This document shows, piece by piece, positions 1 to 8,839 of a stretch of 64,000 bases of DNA. The notes below the pieces were generated by a model. It had not been told where the DNA came from, made no database searches, and saw nothing but the letters and a program-made list of their open reading frames with translations. Every line of letters begins with the position of its first letter. Position 1 is the stretch's first letter. This DNA is from Bacillus massilinigeriensis (lineage in GTDB: Bacteria; Bacillota; Bacilli; Bacillales; Cytobacillaceae), in the NCBI RefSeq assembly GCF_900117315.1, contig NZ_LT630337.1, positions 2,985,601 to 3,049,600 of the forward strand. The letters run 5' to 3'. Made by a program: the position numbers and the translations under genes.

Positions 1-404
1 TGCTCCTTATTTTCTTGGCGGCATTATTAGACCGATTTGATGGAATGGTAGCTAGGAAATTCAAAATCACTTCAGATTTAGGAAAGCAGCTGGATTCCAT
101 GAGTGATATTATATCATTCGGAGTTGCTCCAGCTCTATTAGTTTATCACGGAATATTGAACGAATTTGGGGCTCCAGGAATATTTTTTTCGGTTTTTTTC
201 ATTGGCTGTGGAGCATTTCGTCTTGCTCGCTTTAATATTACTGAAAATAATGGGTTCTATACCGGACTCCCAATCACTGCAGCTGGTTGCCTTGCAACAT
301 TAAGTTACCTCGCAATTCCATATTTCCCACCACAATCCTTCATTTTTATTATGATTGTTCTATCTTTTTTGATGGTAAGTACCTTTACACTTAAAAAAAT
401 ATAG
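1..404 (+). CDS. pssA: CDP-diacylglycerol-serine O-phosphatidyltransferase, C-terminal part
   Basis: This membrane enzyme makes phosphatidylserine from CDP-diacylglycerol and L-serine, the first step towards phosphatidylethanolamine. The start lies before the window; the visible frame opens at base 3. The CDP-alcohol phosphatidyltransferase signature is complete: DG, then AR two residues on, then G, D and D at the expected spacing (about bases 51-116). Hydrophobic segments follow. The protein ends with LMVSTFTLKKI, so it lacks the longer charged tail of B. subtilis PssA, although the family core is intact. A strong terminator begins 25 bases after the stop. It converges on sigK. Confidence 0.9.
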   Translation, partial: LLIFLAALLDRFDGMVARKFKITSDLGKQLDSMSDIISFGVAPALLVYHGILNEFGAPGIFFSVFFIGCGAFRLARFNITENNGFYTGLPITAAGCLATLSYLAIPYFPPQSFIFIMIVLSFLMVSTFTLKKI

Positions 405-428
405 GATTGGTCTAAATGAATGGTGATG

Positions 429-456
429 CTGTCGATTTGTTATCGACAGTTTTTTT
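429..456 (+). terminator. Rho-independent terminator of pssA
   Basis: A perfect 8-bp stem (CTGTCGAT at 429-436, ATCGACAG at 442-449) with a 5-base loop is followed by seven T residues. It sits just after the pssA stop on the same strand. Confidence 0.9.
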
Positions 457-596
457 ATTAGGAGTCTGGTTGATTATCAGTTGGGTGGAGAAAATCGATG
501 CCTTTCTAGCTTCGTTTGGAGAAATGATCTTTTCATATTGGAAAAATGGCTATATTTTCGGGGAGAAATTAGTTAATTCAAGGGACATTTCTTATT

Positions 597-650
597 TATC
601 CGAGATGTTTCCAATATATCCGCGATTATTTCTATTTATCCGCGATTACC
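597..650. repeat. Short 20-bp-period repeat with TATCCGCGAT core
   Basis: Three units begin at 597, 617 and 637, exactly 20 bases apart. The first is degenerate (TATCCGAGAT); the second and third share TATCCGCGATTA. The stretch between the pssA terminator and the sigK terminator (about 457-741) has no gene I can support, and this repeat is the only structure seen in it. Confidence 0.6.
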
Positions 651-741
651 TAATTACCTCACTATTTTTCCAAAAACAAATGCAGGGCTTCACCAAAAAT
701 ACCAGCCATCGTAAACACGAACCAAATTGACAGGCCTGATG

Positions 742-769
742 CAAAAAAAAGAGCCAGATCCCCCTGGCT
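742..769 (-). terminator. Rho-independent terminator of sigK
   Basis: On the minus strand a 6-bp stem AGCCAG/CTGGCT (764-769 with 752-757) closes a six-base loop and is followed by C and a run of eight T. It starts five bases past the sigK stop. Confidence 0.85.
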
Positions 770-773
770 TCCT

Positions 774-1493
774 TCATGTGTTTTTCCTCTTTTCCTTCTC
801 AGCGCGATAAAATTCATGGAACATTTTCATTAATGCCCTTTTTTCAATCCTAGACACATAGCTCCTGGATATTCCTAATTCTTTGGCAATTTCTCGTTGG
901 GTTTTTTCCTTTTTTAAATCAAGTCCAAATCTGCCAACAATTACTTCTTTTTCCCGTTCATCTAAAACATCTATATATTCTTTCACTTTTTCCAGTTCCA
1001 TATTTAATTGAATGGTATCAATTACATCCTCAGATTCAGACTTCAAAACATCAATCAGAGATATTTCATTTCCTTCCTTATCCTGACCAATTGGATCGTG
1101 AAGGGATACATCTTTTTTCGTTTTCTTTAAAGCTCTTAAATGCATGAGGATTTCATTCTCAATACACCTCGCCGCATATGTAGCAAGCTTCGTCCCCTTT
1201 CCTTCTGAAAAGCTCTCAATCGCCTTTATTAGTCCGATTGTCCCTATTGAAATGAGATCCTCGGCCTCTTCGCCGGTGTTTTCGAATTTTTTTACAATAT
1301 GTGCAACTAACCTCAGATTGTGTTCAATTAACATGTTTCGAGCATGGGCATCCCCCTCTGCCATCAGGCGCAAGTACTTTCTCTCATCTGAAGCTGACAG
1401 TGGTTGGGGAAAGGCATTGTTTTTTACATATGAAACGAGGAATACAATTTCCTTTACTAAATAACTCAACGCAGTTAAGATTCCGGACATCAT
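774..1493 (-). CDS. sigK: RNA polymerase sporulation sigma factor SigK, uninterrupted
   Basis: SigK drives late mother-cell transcription (coat, germination and lysis genes). All 239 residues align with the complete B. subtilis protein. The N-terminal pro-sequence (about residues 1-21, hydrophobic, ending VFLVS before YVKNN) is the part removed by SpoIVFB at the mother-cell membrane. Region 2 lies near residues 55-110 and the region 4 helix-turn-helix near 197-224 ([22 protein letters not shown]). In B. subtilis the gene is split by the skin prophage and rebuilt by excision; here there is no interruption. Two ATG codons stand in tandem at the start, after GGGGGTGG; the first matches the family N terminus. 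Confidence 0.97.
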   Translation of the reverse strand: MMSGILTALSYLVKEIVFLVSYVKNNAFPQPLSASDERKYLRLMAEGDAHARNMLIEHNLRLVAHIVKKFENTGEEAEDLISIGTIGLIKAIESFSEGKGTKLATYAARCIENEILMHLRALKKTKKDVSLHDPIGQDKEGNEISLIDVLKSESEDVIDTIQLNMELEKVKEYIDVLDEREKEVIVGRFGLDLKKEKTQREIAKELGISRSYVSRIEKRALMKMFHEFYRAEKEKRKNT

Positions 1494-1596
1494 TCCACCC
1501 CCGTTTTATGGACTTTCACCTATAACTAATACCTATGAAAAAGGGAGGATGCTTTTGTCTGTCCATTAAAGAATATTTATAAACAATTATTATGAA

Positions 1597-1656
1597 AGAA
1601 AAAATGAGACAATCCCAAAAGCAATGGTGCCAGACACCTTTTGGAATAGCCTCATT
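1597..1656 (-). terminator. Long hairpin terminator containing GGTGTCTGGCACC
   Basis: On the minus strand AATGAG (1656-1651) pairs with CTCATT (1608-1603), and a second helix pairs CCAAAAG with CTTTTGG. A run of T follows. The apical part is the imperfect palindrome GGTGTCTGGCACC (plus-strand bases 1626-1638). It ends the transcript of the 25-codon gene upstream. The rest of 1494-1724 holds no gene I can support. Confidence 0.7.
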
Positions 1657-1724
1657 CTTTAATAATCTTATTTGTCTCTTTTTATGCATGGAGAATAGAT
1701 TAATACTTCTTAATGATACACCCT

Positions 1725-1802
1725 CTACTCTACACTTACTTCTGCAGCAATAATGCAACCAACTGTACCGCATATTAATAAACCAATAACCATTGCGAAC
1801 AT
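1725..1802 (-). CDS. 25-residue hydrophobic small protein
   Basis: This short frame codes for a 25-residue peptide that is almost one membrane helix: after MFAMVIG come LLICGTVGCIIAA and an acidic tail EVSVE. A good ribosome binding site (GAGGGGTG) lies about six bases before the ATG and a hairpin terminator follows 69 bases after the stop. I do not recognise the family. The leader carries a possible promoter with TTGTAA and TATAAG 18 bases apart. A single-span membrane micro-protein is the most that can be inferred. It lies in the sigK-yrzI interval with several other very small genes on the same strand. Confidence 0.55.
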   Translation of the reverse strand: MFAMVIGLLICGTVGCIIAAEVSVE

Positions 1803-1897
1803 GTTCCACACCCCTCTTGAAAATGCTCCTTATACTTTAGAATTTATCATATTTACAAGGATTACATTAGAAAAGTTGTGAACATTTTGTTAATTTA

Positions 1898-1957
1898 TTA
1901 AGAGCACTTTTTCCTTTTTCGGAAAAGGTCTGTTAATATCAAAATATTTAAATACAT
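1898..1957 (-). CDS. 19-residue YrzI-like small peptide
   Basis: The frame codes for MYLNILILTDLFRKRKKCS. The start ATG follows a near-ideal GGAGG by six bases. The beginning resembles the neighbouring YrzI (MTLNILFFTVTIKKR), both in protein and in DNA (TAAATAT, TT-rich, ACAG in the same register). It may be a shortened paralogue. The start is 19 bases downstream of the stop of the 24-residue frame, which suggests one message. No function can be given. Confidence 0.45.
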   Translation of the reverse strand: MYLNILILTDLFRKRKKCS

Positions 1958-1976
1958 ACAAGACCTCCTATTAACC

Positions 1977-2051
1977 TTAATTAGTTATGCGGTGTCTTTC
2001 TCCACCCATAAGCATGCTAGTCGACGTTGTAATATTAAAATCATTTTTCAT
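1977..2051 (-). CDS. 24-residue possible small peptide
   Basis: The frame codes for MKNDFNITTSTSMLMGGERHRITN, preceded by AAGGGTGGA next to the ATG. Spacing is tight for GGTGG but acceptable for AAGG. The peptide is polar and unlike its neighbours. It lies between yrzI and the 19-residue frame on the same strand. It may be a real mini-gene or a chance frame; the evidence is only the binding site and the position. Confidence 0.3.
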   Translation of the reverse strand: MKNDFNITTSTSMLMGGERHRITN

Positions 2052-2080
2052 TCCACCCTTCTATATTAATTGATTGTTTC

Positions 2081-2221
2081 TTAATAATATCTTTGAATTG
2101 ATAATTGACGGTCTTTGTGGTCTTGATAAGCTCTTTCAGCATTTTCATTTCGAATATAGTCTTCGACTGATACTGATCTCTTTTTAATCGTTACTGTAAA
2201 AAATAATATATTTAGTGTCAT
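2081..2221 (-). CDS. yrzI: YrzI family small protein
   Basis: The 46-residue product starts MTLNILFFTVTIKKRSVS and ends in a charged helix (DYIRNENAERAYQDHKDRQ). This fits the Bacillus small YrzI family, annotated as probable sporulation proteins, whose members are a hydrophobic N terminus and a basic/acidic tail of 40-50 residues. The ATG is chosen because AGGAGG lies nine bases upstream; a longer in-frame N-terminal extension has no such site. The gene lies between sigK and yrhC. Function is unknown. Confidence 0.8.
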   Translation of the reverse strand: MTLNILFFTVTIKKRSVSVEDYIRNENAERAYQDHKDRQLSIQRYY

Positions 2222-2255
2222 AAGCTCCAACCTCCTTTCCATCTTATTATTGTTA

Positions 2256-2360
2256 TGCATATCCAAATAAAAGGACACAAAAAGCCGCAAGGAATACCCC
2301 GCGGCAAAAAAAGACACAAAAAAGCCGCAGGACATATTCTACCTGCGGCTTGGATATGCA
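2256..2360 (-). terminator. Tandem terminators enclosed by an 11-bp inverted repeat
   Basis: Two minus-strand hairpins stand in line: AGCCGCAGG/CCTGCGGCT (2350-2342 with 2331-2323) with a T run, and GCCGC/GCGGC (2305-2301 with 2288-2284) with a T run. Both right arms share the sequence GCGGC, T run, GTGTC. Outside them lies a perfect 11-bp inverted repeat, TGCATATCCAA at 2256-2266 and TTGGATATGCA at 2350-2360. The pair ends transcription coming from the 36-residue gene, upstream of yrzI. Confidence 0.75.
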
Positions 2361-2374
2361 GAATTAATTAAACC

Positions 2375-2485
2375 TTAAGCAATCCATTCCTTAACGGTCG
2401 AATATGTGTTTATTAGATATACGGTTGTAGTGTTGCGTGTGAACTTCTTTGAAAATCCCTGGCACATTCCTAAATTCATTAACAT
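2375..2485 (-). CDS. 36-residue small protein, unknown
   Basis: This frame codes for a 36-residue basic, polar peptide beginning MLMNLGMCQGFSKKFTRN and ending KEWIA. Support comes from a strong AAGGAGG nine bases before the ATG and a double terminator starting 15 bases after the stop. So this looks like a complete small transcription unit. I do not recognise the sequence; it has no membrane helix. An RNA gene with a fortuitous frame is the alternative. Confidence 0.5.
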   Translation of the reverse strand: MLMNLGMCQGFSKKFTRNTTTVYLINTYSTVKEWIA

Positions 2486-2615
2486 ATTATTCGACCTCCT
2501 TCTTAAGAATAAATTACTTACATTGGTAATTATATCCACAATCAAAATATTTGTAAACCTTTTTTGCCTATTTTCAAAAAATAAATTTTTTATGCAAATC
2601 CTCCATAAATTTTGC

Positions 2616-2643
2616 GAAAAAAAAACGCCCCGTATGGAACGTT
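2616..2643 (-). terminator. Rho-independent terminator of yrhC
   Basis: AACGTTCC (2643-2636) pairs with GGGGCGTT (2631-2624, two G-U pairs) around a four-base loop; nine T residues follow on the minus strand. The stem begins inside the yrhC stop codon. Confidence 0.8.
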
Positions 2644-2899
2644 ATTTTTTCGCAATATATTCTTGTCCTTCTTCCGTTTCTAGAAGTCTTGTACGAAATC
2701 GTTTTGAGTTGTAAAAAAGAATAATAGATACAATCAAAAAGGATGTGGCTGAACCCATCATTATATATTGGTCTAATTCTGATTTATCAGAAGGGATGAT
2801 AACTCCTAAATAAAAAAATGCACCTATTGCCAAGAATACGACTGCAAAACGATGCAAATCTTTCATATTTTCATAAAGTTTTTTTACATTAGTTTTCAT
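2642..2899 (-). CDS. yrhC: YrhC family membrane protein
   Basis: This 85-residue protein has two membrane helices (about residues 17-35, FAVVFLAIGAFFYLGVII, and 48-63) and a charged C-terminal tail. It matches YrhC, which lies downstream of mccB in B. subtilis. Role unknown; the position ties it to the cysteine operon. A terminator-like hairpin stands between mccB and this gene, so it may be read by leakage from mccB or from its own promoter. Confidence 0.85.
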   Translation of the reverse strand: MKTNVKKLYENMKDLHRFAVVFLAIGAFFYLGVIIPSDKSELDQYIMMGSATSFLIVSIILFYNSKRFRTRLLETEEGQEYIAKK

Positions 2900-2992
2900 C
2901 TAATTCTTTACCCCTTCTCGTAATCTTTAACAATCATATTCTAATTTAGCACACTTTTTCTTTTTTCAGGTGGTGTAATTTATAGTAAAAAT

Positions 2993-3040
2993 GGAAAAGA
3001 GCCGACTTTTGGAGGAGAAGCTCCTCTTAGTCGGCTCTTT
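2993..3040 (-). terminator. Terminator-like hairpin between mccB and yrhC
   Basis: AAAGAGCCGACT (3040-3029 on the minus strand) pairs perfectly with its complement at 3008-2997, with a second inner helix GAGGAG/CTCCTC. The right arm runs into CTCTTTT. The stem is symmetric, so it could act on either strand, but only minus-strand genes flank it. Confidence 0.8.
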
Positions 3041-3050
3041 TTGTTTTCCC

Positions 3051-5113
<2,063 letters not shown>

Positions 5114-5237
5114 TCTTGATGTCCCACCCGTCCAATAATTTTTGGCTTTTATTTCAAATTCACTAACTAATTCATGCTTGATAAGTTTAATCAACTTTCT
5201 GTTTTAAGCAATATATACATTTATTTAAACAAAGTGA

Positions 5238-5939
5238 TTAATGAATTTTTAATGCCGACACGATTTTCATGACTAGGGTGGACGAATGTAAGGCAGCTTT
5301 TTCTAAAAATTGATCAAAGGAAATATTTGATTCCTTACCTGCAATATCAGATAAAGAGCGAATAATCACAAATGGAGTTCCAAATTGGTGAGCCACTTGG
5401 GCAATGGCCGCTGCTTCCATCTCAACCGCTTGGAGCTCCTTAAATTTTCCCCTTACAAATTCCACTCTAACGGGGTCATTCATAAAGGAATCCCCAGTCG
5501 CAATTAATCCTTTTACAGATTGAATTCCATCAATTTCCTTCGCACATTCTAAGGCTATTTCCACTAATTTTGAATCCGCAGTAAATGCTGCTGGAAGCTG
5601 TGGAACTTGACCATATTCATAGCCAAATATAGTGACATCTACATCATGATGCCTAACTTCTGTAGAAATCACAATATCTCCTACATTTAGCTCTGGATTA
5701 TAACCGCCTGCAGAACCTGTATTCACAACGACATCAGGTTTAAACTTCTCTAAAAGGATGGTCGTAGACATAGCAGCATTCACTTTTCCAATTCCTGAAC
5801 GTAATAAAATAACCTCTGCTCCGTCCATTATTCCACTAGTAAATTCACAGCCAGCGATGATTTCTTGGGTTTTATTCTCTATTTTGTCACGTAGTAAAGT
5901 TACTTCTTCTTCCATTGCTCCGATGATGGCAATCTTCAA
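5238..5939 (-). CDS. mtnN: 5'-methylthioadenosine/S-adenosylhomocysteine nucleosidase
   Basis: MtnN cuts adenine from S-adenosylhomocysteine and methylthioadenosine, removing a methyltransferase inhibitor and giving S-ribosylhomocysteine for the homocysteine route. Its 233 residues carry the expected catalytic positions: E12 in GAMEEEV, the VEMEAAA ribose-binding segment with E175, and the acid D198 in RSLSDIAG. The start is TTG after AGAGGTAAGGG. It follows yrrT by 34 bases. In B. subtilis the set is repressed by CymR, which is encoded in this window. Confidence 0.95.
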   Translation of the reverse strand: MKIAIIGAMEEEVTLLRDKIENKTQEIIAGCEFTSGIMDGAEVILLRSGIGKVNAAMSTTILLEKFKPDVVVNTGSAGGYNPELNVGDIVISTEVRHHDVDVTIFGYEYGQVPQLPAAFTADSKLVEIALECAKEIDGIQSVKGLIATGDSFMNDPVRVEFVRGKFKELQAVEMEAAAIAQVAHQFGTPFVIIRSLSDIAGKESNISFDQFLEKAALHSSTLVMKIVSALKIH

Positions 5940-5973
5940 TACCCTTACCTCTTTCTAATATGGTTTTCGCAGA

Positions 5974-6612
5974 TTATCTTTCCTTTACACACTCCATAAT
6001 CCAAACAAAATCATTGCACCTATCAAAAGTAACCGAAAAGCCATGCTGCTCTGCTATTTCTTTTAATAGTGGAATCGTTGTATAATATTCTCTCTGCAAA
6101 TCTTCAGCTAGATTATGATAGCCTTTAGTCAACGCATCCTTTATGGCCTCATTATAGGCTTCTTCAGATTCGTACATTGTATCCGCAAAAACTATTTTAC
6201 CACCTGGTGTTAAGAGATTTCCATAGATGCTAAAAGCTTCTTCCTTTTCCTGATCTGTTAAATGATGAAATGCATAGGTACTGACGATTGTATTAAAAGG
6301 CAATTTTGGAAATTGTAGAAAATCACCGTCGATAATCGTTACCTTGTTCTTCAATTTCTCCTTTGCAATCCTTCTCATAGCAGGGGATGGTTCCACTCCT
6401 GTCACCTTTAATCCGTATCGAATTAATGTAGCTGTTAAATTACCAGTACCCGGACCAAACTCTAGTACATGACCGAAGGAGCGCTTCGCCACGTTATTCA
6501 AAATACGATCGTAGTTTAGAAATACATCCTTATATTCGGGGTCGTGTCCAGTCACACTATCATCATATGAATCTGCCCAGTTCTCAAATAGCTCAATAAA
6601 CTCTTTTCCCAT
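5974..6612 (-). CDS. yrrT: Class I SAM-dependent methyltransferase YrrT
   Basis: This is the first gene of the methionine-to-cysteine operon. The 212-residue protein has a Rossmann methyltransferase fold with the SAM motif VLEFGPGTGNLT near residues 49-60, GVEPS near 72-76 and DGDF near 95-98. The methyl acceptor is unknown. It is related to UbiE/Coq5-type small-molecule methyltransferases by motif only. A promoter-like element and a CymR-like site lie about 40 bases upstream. Confidence 0.92.
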   Translation of the reverse strand: MGKEFIELFENWADSYDDSVTGHDPEYKDVFLNYDRILNNVAKRSFGHVLEFGPGTGNLTATLIRYGLKVTGVEPSPAMRRIAKEKLKNKVTIIDGDFLQFPKLPFNTIVSTYAFHHLTDQEKEEAFSIYGNLLTPGGKIVFADTMYESEEAYNEAIKDALTKGYHNLAEDLQREYYTTIPLLKEIAEQHGFSVTFDRCNDFVWIMECVKER

Positions 6613-6640
6613 CTGCTGTCACTCTCCGATGTCATACTAA

Positions 6641-6658
6641 CAAATTCCTATGAGTATA
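6641..6658 (-). promoter_or_regulatory. Candidate yrrT promoter -10 with CymR-like site
   Basis: On the minus strand TATACT (6658-6653) looks like a -10 box, and ATAGGAATTTG (6651-6641) follows directly. ATAGGAAT-type sequence is what I remember of CymR operators in Bacillus and S. aureus; that recollection is unchecked. The -35 region is poor. Repression at this place by the CymR encoded at 29.2-29.7 kb would match known regulation of this operon. Confidence 0.4.
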
Positions 6659-6789
6659 CTATGAATTAAAATAAAAGATGTTCTAACTTTACCACAGCAT
6701 TATTCTTTTTTCAATCAATATAGTAGGTCTAATGGTATGGGTTTAAAGTATTTTAGGGATATTTTGTGTACTTTCCAACCTATTTCAGC

Positions 6790-7608
6790 TTATTCATTAC
6801 CTTGACTCGAATAATAACGTGAAAGCCCAATAATCATAGCTCCCATCCGTTCATTGTCAGGTACAAGAAAGTTTTCTAACCCTTCTTCACTTAATGCTTC
6901 TGCCGTTACCTTTCCAACTGCAGCAGCTAATACCTTTTCATTAAATGCATCTAGAATTGAATCTAAAACTCCTATCTCTCTTGCATAATCAAATAATGAC
7001 CGGACTTGAATAGCCGTCGTAAAGCATATTGCGTCAATATTATTCATTGAGATTTCTTGGCAAAGCAGATCTACTATTTCTTTTTGTGGAGGAATATGCT
7101 GATACGGCAATAGTTTCATGACTTCAGCCCCTCTTTTTTCAAGAAATGATATTAATGTTGGTGCATTTTCTCCATGAAGCTGGACCATGACTTTTTTTCC
7201 GTGAAAATCATCATTTTCTAGTGAACGGACTAAACCACGGTTTGTGCCATCGTCGTCAACAGCCCTCGGCACAACTTCAAGCTTCTTTAAGGCTGCAAAG
7301 GTTTTATACCCTCTTGAAGCTACACTTGAGTTTCCTATGATTGATAAAAAACGGTCTTTCACACCCAATTTTAGGCTGACCTCTATTAATGTCTGAATCC
7401 CCATTCCAGTGGTAAAAATCGTCCAGTCTGCACCCTTTTTAAGAAAAGACAAAAAATCCTTCTCTAATTTCTTCTCGTCAAAATAAACAGTACCTTGCAG
7501 TGGTCGCAAAATGGGTATGCCACCTTGTTTTTCAATCAATGTACTCATCTCATCGGTCTTTCGAGAACCCGCAATAACTACCTTTTTTCCACTTAGGCCC
7601 TTTTCCAT
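6790..7608 (-). CDS. Uroporphyrinogen-III synthase-like protein (HemD superfamily), stand-alone
   Basis: The 272-residue protein resembles uroporphyrinogen-III synthase, which closes and inverts hydroxymethylbilane in tetrapyrrole synthesis. Features seen are two similar Rossmann-like halves, an early VVIAGSRKTDEM segment, WTIFTTGMG near residues 62-70, and FTTAIQV near 197-203, as in HemD. No other heme genes are near, so this is probably a second, unlinked copy or a relative with another task. The ATG is preferred to an upstream TTG because GGGAGAG stands six bases before it. There is no close partner; yrrT lies downstream after 177 bases. Confidence 0.75.
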   Translation of the reverse strand: MEKGLSGKKVVIAGSRKTDEMSTLIEKQGGIPILRPLQGTVYFDEKKLEKDFLSFLKKGADWTIFTTGMGIQTLIEVSLKLGVKDRFLSIIGNSSVASRGYKTFAALKKLEVVPRAVDDDGTNRGLVRSLENDDFHGKKVMVQLHGENAPTLISFLEKRGAEVMKLLPYQHIPPQKEIVDLLCQEISMNNIDAICFTTAIQVRSLFDYAREIGVLDSILDAFNEKVLAAAVGKVTAEALSEEGLENFLVPDNERMGAMIIGLSRYYSSQGNE

Positions 7609-7742
7609 TATTTCTCTCCCCAATCTTCCTATGTTTGCACTATTATACTATTTTTTACTAGTGGAAATAGAAGAAAGTTTATTGATTAACAGGAATTGTT
7701 TCCCTAAAATAAAGTTAGTTGATTGAAAGAGGAGCGAGAAGG

Positions 7743-7949
7743 TTGAATTTTCAAATAGAAATAATTGAGGATAAGATTGAATTTTTTGAAGCGGTAGATA
7801 TCAAAACATTAGAAAGGAAGATTAATGATCAAATTGAATTGAATAAGGCTATTCTTCTAGGTGTTCATTCTGTCTCTCATCAGATGCATGTTGATGAGAA
7901 GGGGAGAACTCTTTATAGCGCTGTTGTTCATTTTAAAGCAAAAAGGTGA
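7743..7949 (+). CDS. yrzA: DUF2536 family small protein YrzA
   Basis: This 68-residue soluble protein begins MNFQIEIIEDKIEFFEA and has a conserved-looking HSVSHQMHVDEKGRTLYSAVVHF end. It fits the YrzA/DUF2536 family found only in Bacillaceae. Function unknown. A TTG start is chosen, since GAGGAG lies eight bases upstream; an in-frame ATT/TTG further up has none. It is one of few plus-strand genes and converges on yrrS with a shared terminator. Confidence 0.75.
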   Translation: MNFQIEIIEDKIEFFEAVDIKTLERKINDQIELNKAILLGVHSVSHQMHVDEKGRTLYSAVVHFKAKR

Positions 7950-7954
7950 CTTCA

Positions 7955-8018
7955 AAAAAAGACCTCCGTTCAATATTATGATAGATGAAACGAATCATAA
8001 TGAACGGAGGCTTTTTTT
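7955..8018. terminator. Bidirectional terminator between yrzA and yrrS
   Basis: CCTCCGTT (7963-7970) pairs with AACGGAGG (8003-8010), with a further AT-rich helix (TATTATGAT with ATCATAAT) inside. Seven T residues follow on the plus strand and a similar run on the minus strand, so one structure serves both convergent genes. Confidence 0.9.
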
Positions 8019-8670
8019 ATTTTAAGACTTCCACTTTCGTTGGTTTCCAGCCTTCACCCTCAACCCATTCAATGAAGACTCTGTATTTTTTTTGTTCACT
8101 CTTTGCTAATATATTTCCTACTGATTTATTCGGACCATTATTGCCTAAAAATAATACTGTCATATTACTTTCTTCTACCCCAGATCCATAAGAAATTGCC
8201 TTTAGCATCTCCTTCCAATCCGCAGAATTTGAGTCATACACTGCCGAATGCTCACCTGTTTGTGTTGTACCAACAGGTTGCCAGCTAGGATTGACAATGG
8301 TCTTCTGGACACTTTCGTCACTTCCGCCTTCCGTTTCCACTGCTTCACCATTTGTCTCAACTGGCTCATTATCACCATTTTGAGTTAGATCTTCACCCGT
8401 ATCAGATGGCATATCTGTTGAGACATCTTCACTTTCAGTTGTGCTAGAATCCTCTGCTGTATTATCTTGGTCTTCCTTCGTTGATTCTTGTTTAGTCTCT
8501 ATTTTGTTATCCTTTTTTGTATCATCTTTGGAATTATCATCGAAAAAAATATTTGCGGAAATCACTACTATTAGGATTAATACAATGGCAATTAGTCCAT
8601 TTAATATAAGATTTGTTTTTCTCCTTTTTGATCTTTGTTCAGAACGAGATGAACGTAATTCATCATTCAT
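8017..8670 (-). CDS. yrrS: YrrS family membrane-anchored protein (DUF1510)
   Basis: The 217-residue protein has a basic N terminus, one membrane helix (about residues 21-40, LNGLIAIVLILIVVISANIF), an acidic Ser/Thr/Glu-rich linker (about 45-130) and a C-terminal domain (about 130-217) with SWQPVGTTQTGEHSAVYDSNS, typical of DUF1510. It is probably anchored with the domain outside. It follows pbpI as in B. subtilis, where the pair is linked to peptidoglycan work during sporulation. The start ATG with GGGAGG nine bases upstream is chosen over one seven codons earlier. Confidence 0.85.
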   Translation of the reverse strand: MNDELRSSRSEQRSKRRKTNLILNGLIAIVLILIVVISANIFFDDNSKDDTKKDNKIETKQESTKEDQDNTAEDSSTTESEDVSTDMPSDTGEDLTQNGDNEPVETNGEAVETEGGSDESVQKTIVNPSWQPVGTTQTGEHSAVYDSNSADWKEMLKAISYGSGVEESNMTVLFLGNNGPNKSVGNILAKSEQKKYRVFIEWVEGEGWKPTKVEVLK

Positions 8671-8839
8671 CGATGCTTTCCTCCCTTTCATGAGTCAGCA
8701 AATAATTTTAGCTTCCCCTTGGCCTATACATATTCTACCATGTCTTAGTAGTAACATGAAGAAAAACGCGATACCAGACCTTCATGAACAAATAGTATAG
8801 CAGAATCGCATTAAGATTCAAGTGGAAAAAGGGTTATTC

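Noticed and set aside
416-730. Plus-strand frame of 104 codons after pssA
   Set aside because: It contains the pssA terminator and the TATCCGCGAT repeat, has no ribosome binding site and no recognisable protein features.
1516-1809. Minus-strand frame of 97 codons covering 1516-1809
   Set aside because: It reads through the terminator hairpin; the shorter frame in another phase (1725-1802) has the better placed ribosome site.
2222-2335. Longer N terminus for YrzI (84 residues)
   Set aside because: The extension runs back through a terminator hairpin; AGGAGG and family length support the internal ATG.
5114-5237. S-box (SAM riboswitch) or T-box before mccA
   Set aside because: Only short fragments of the consensus occur; the paired helices and a terminator are missing. 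Kept only as a low-interest observation.
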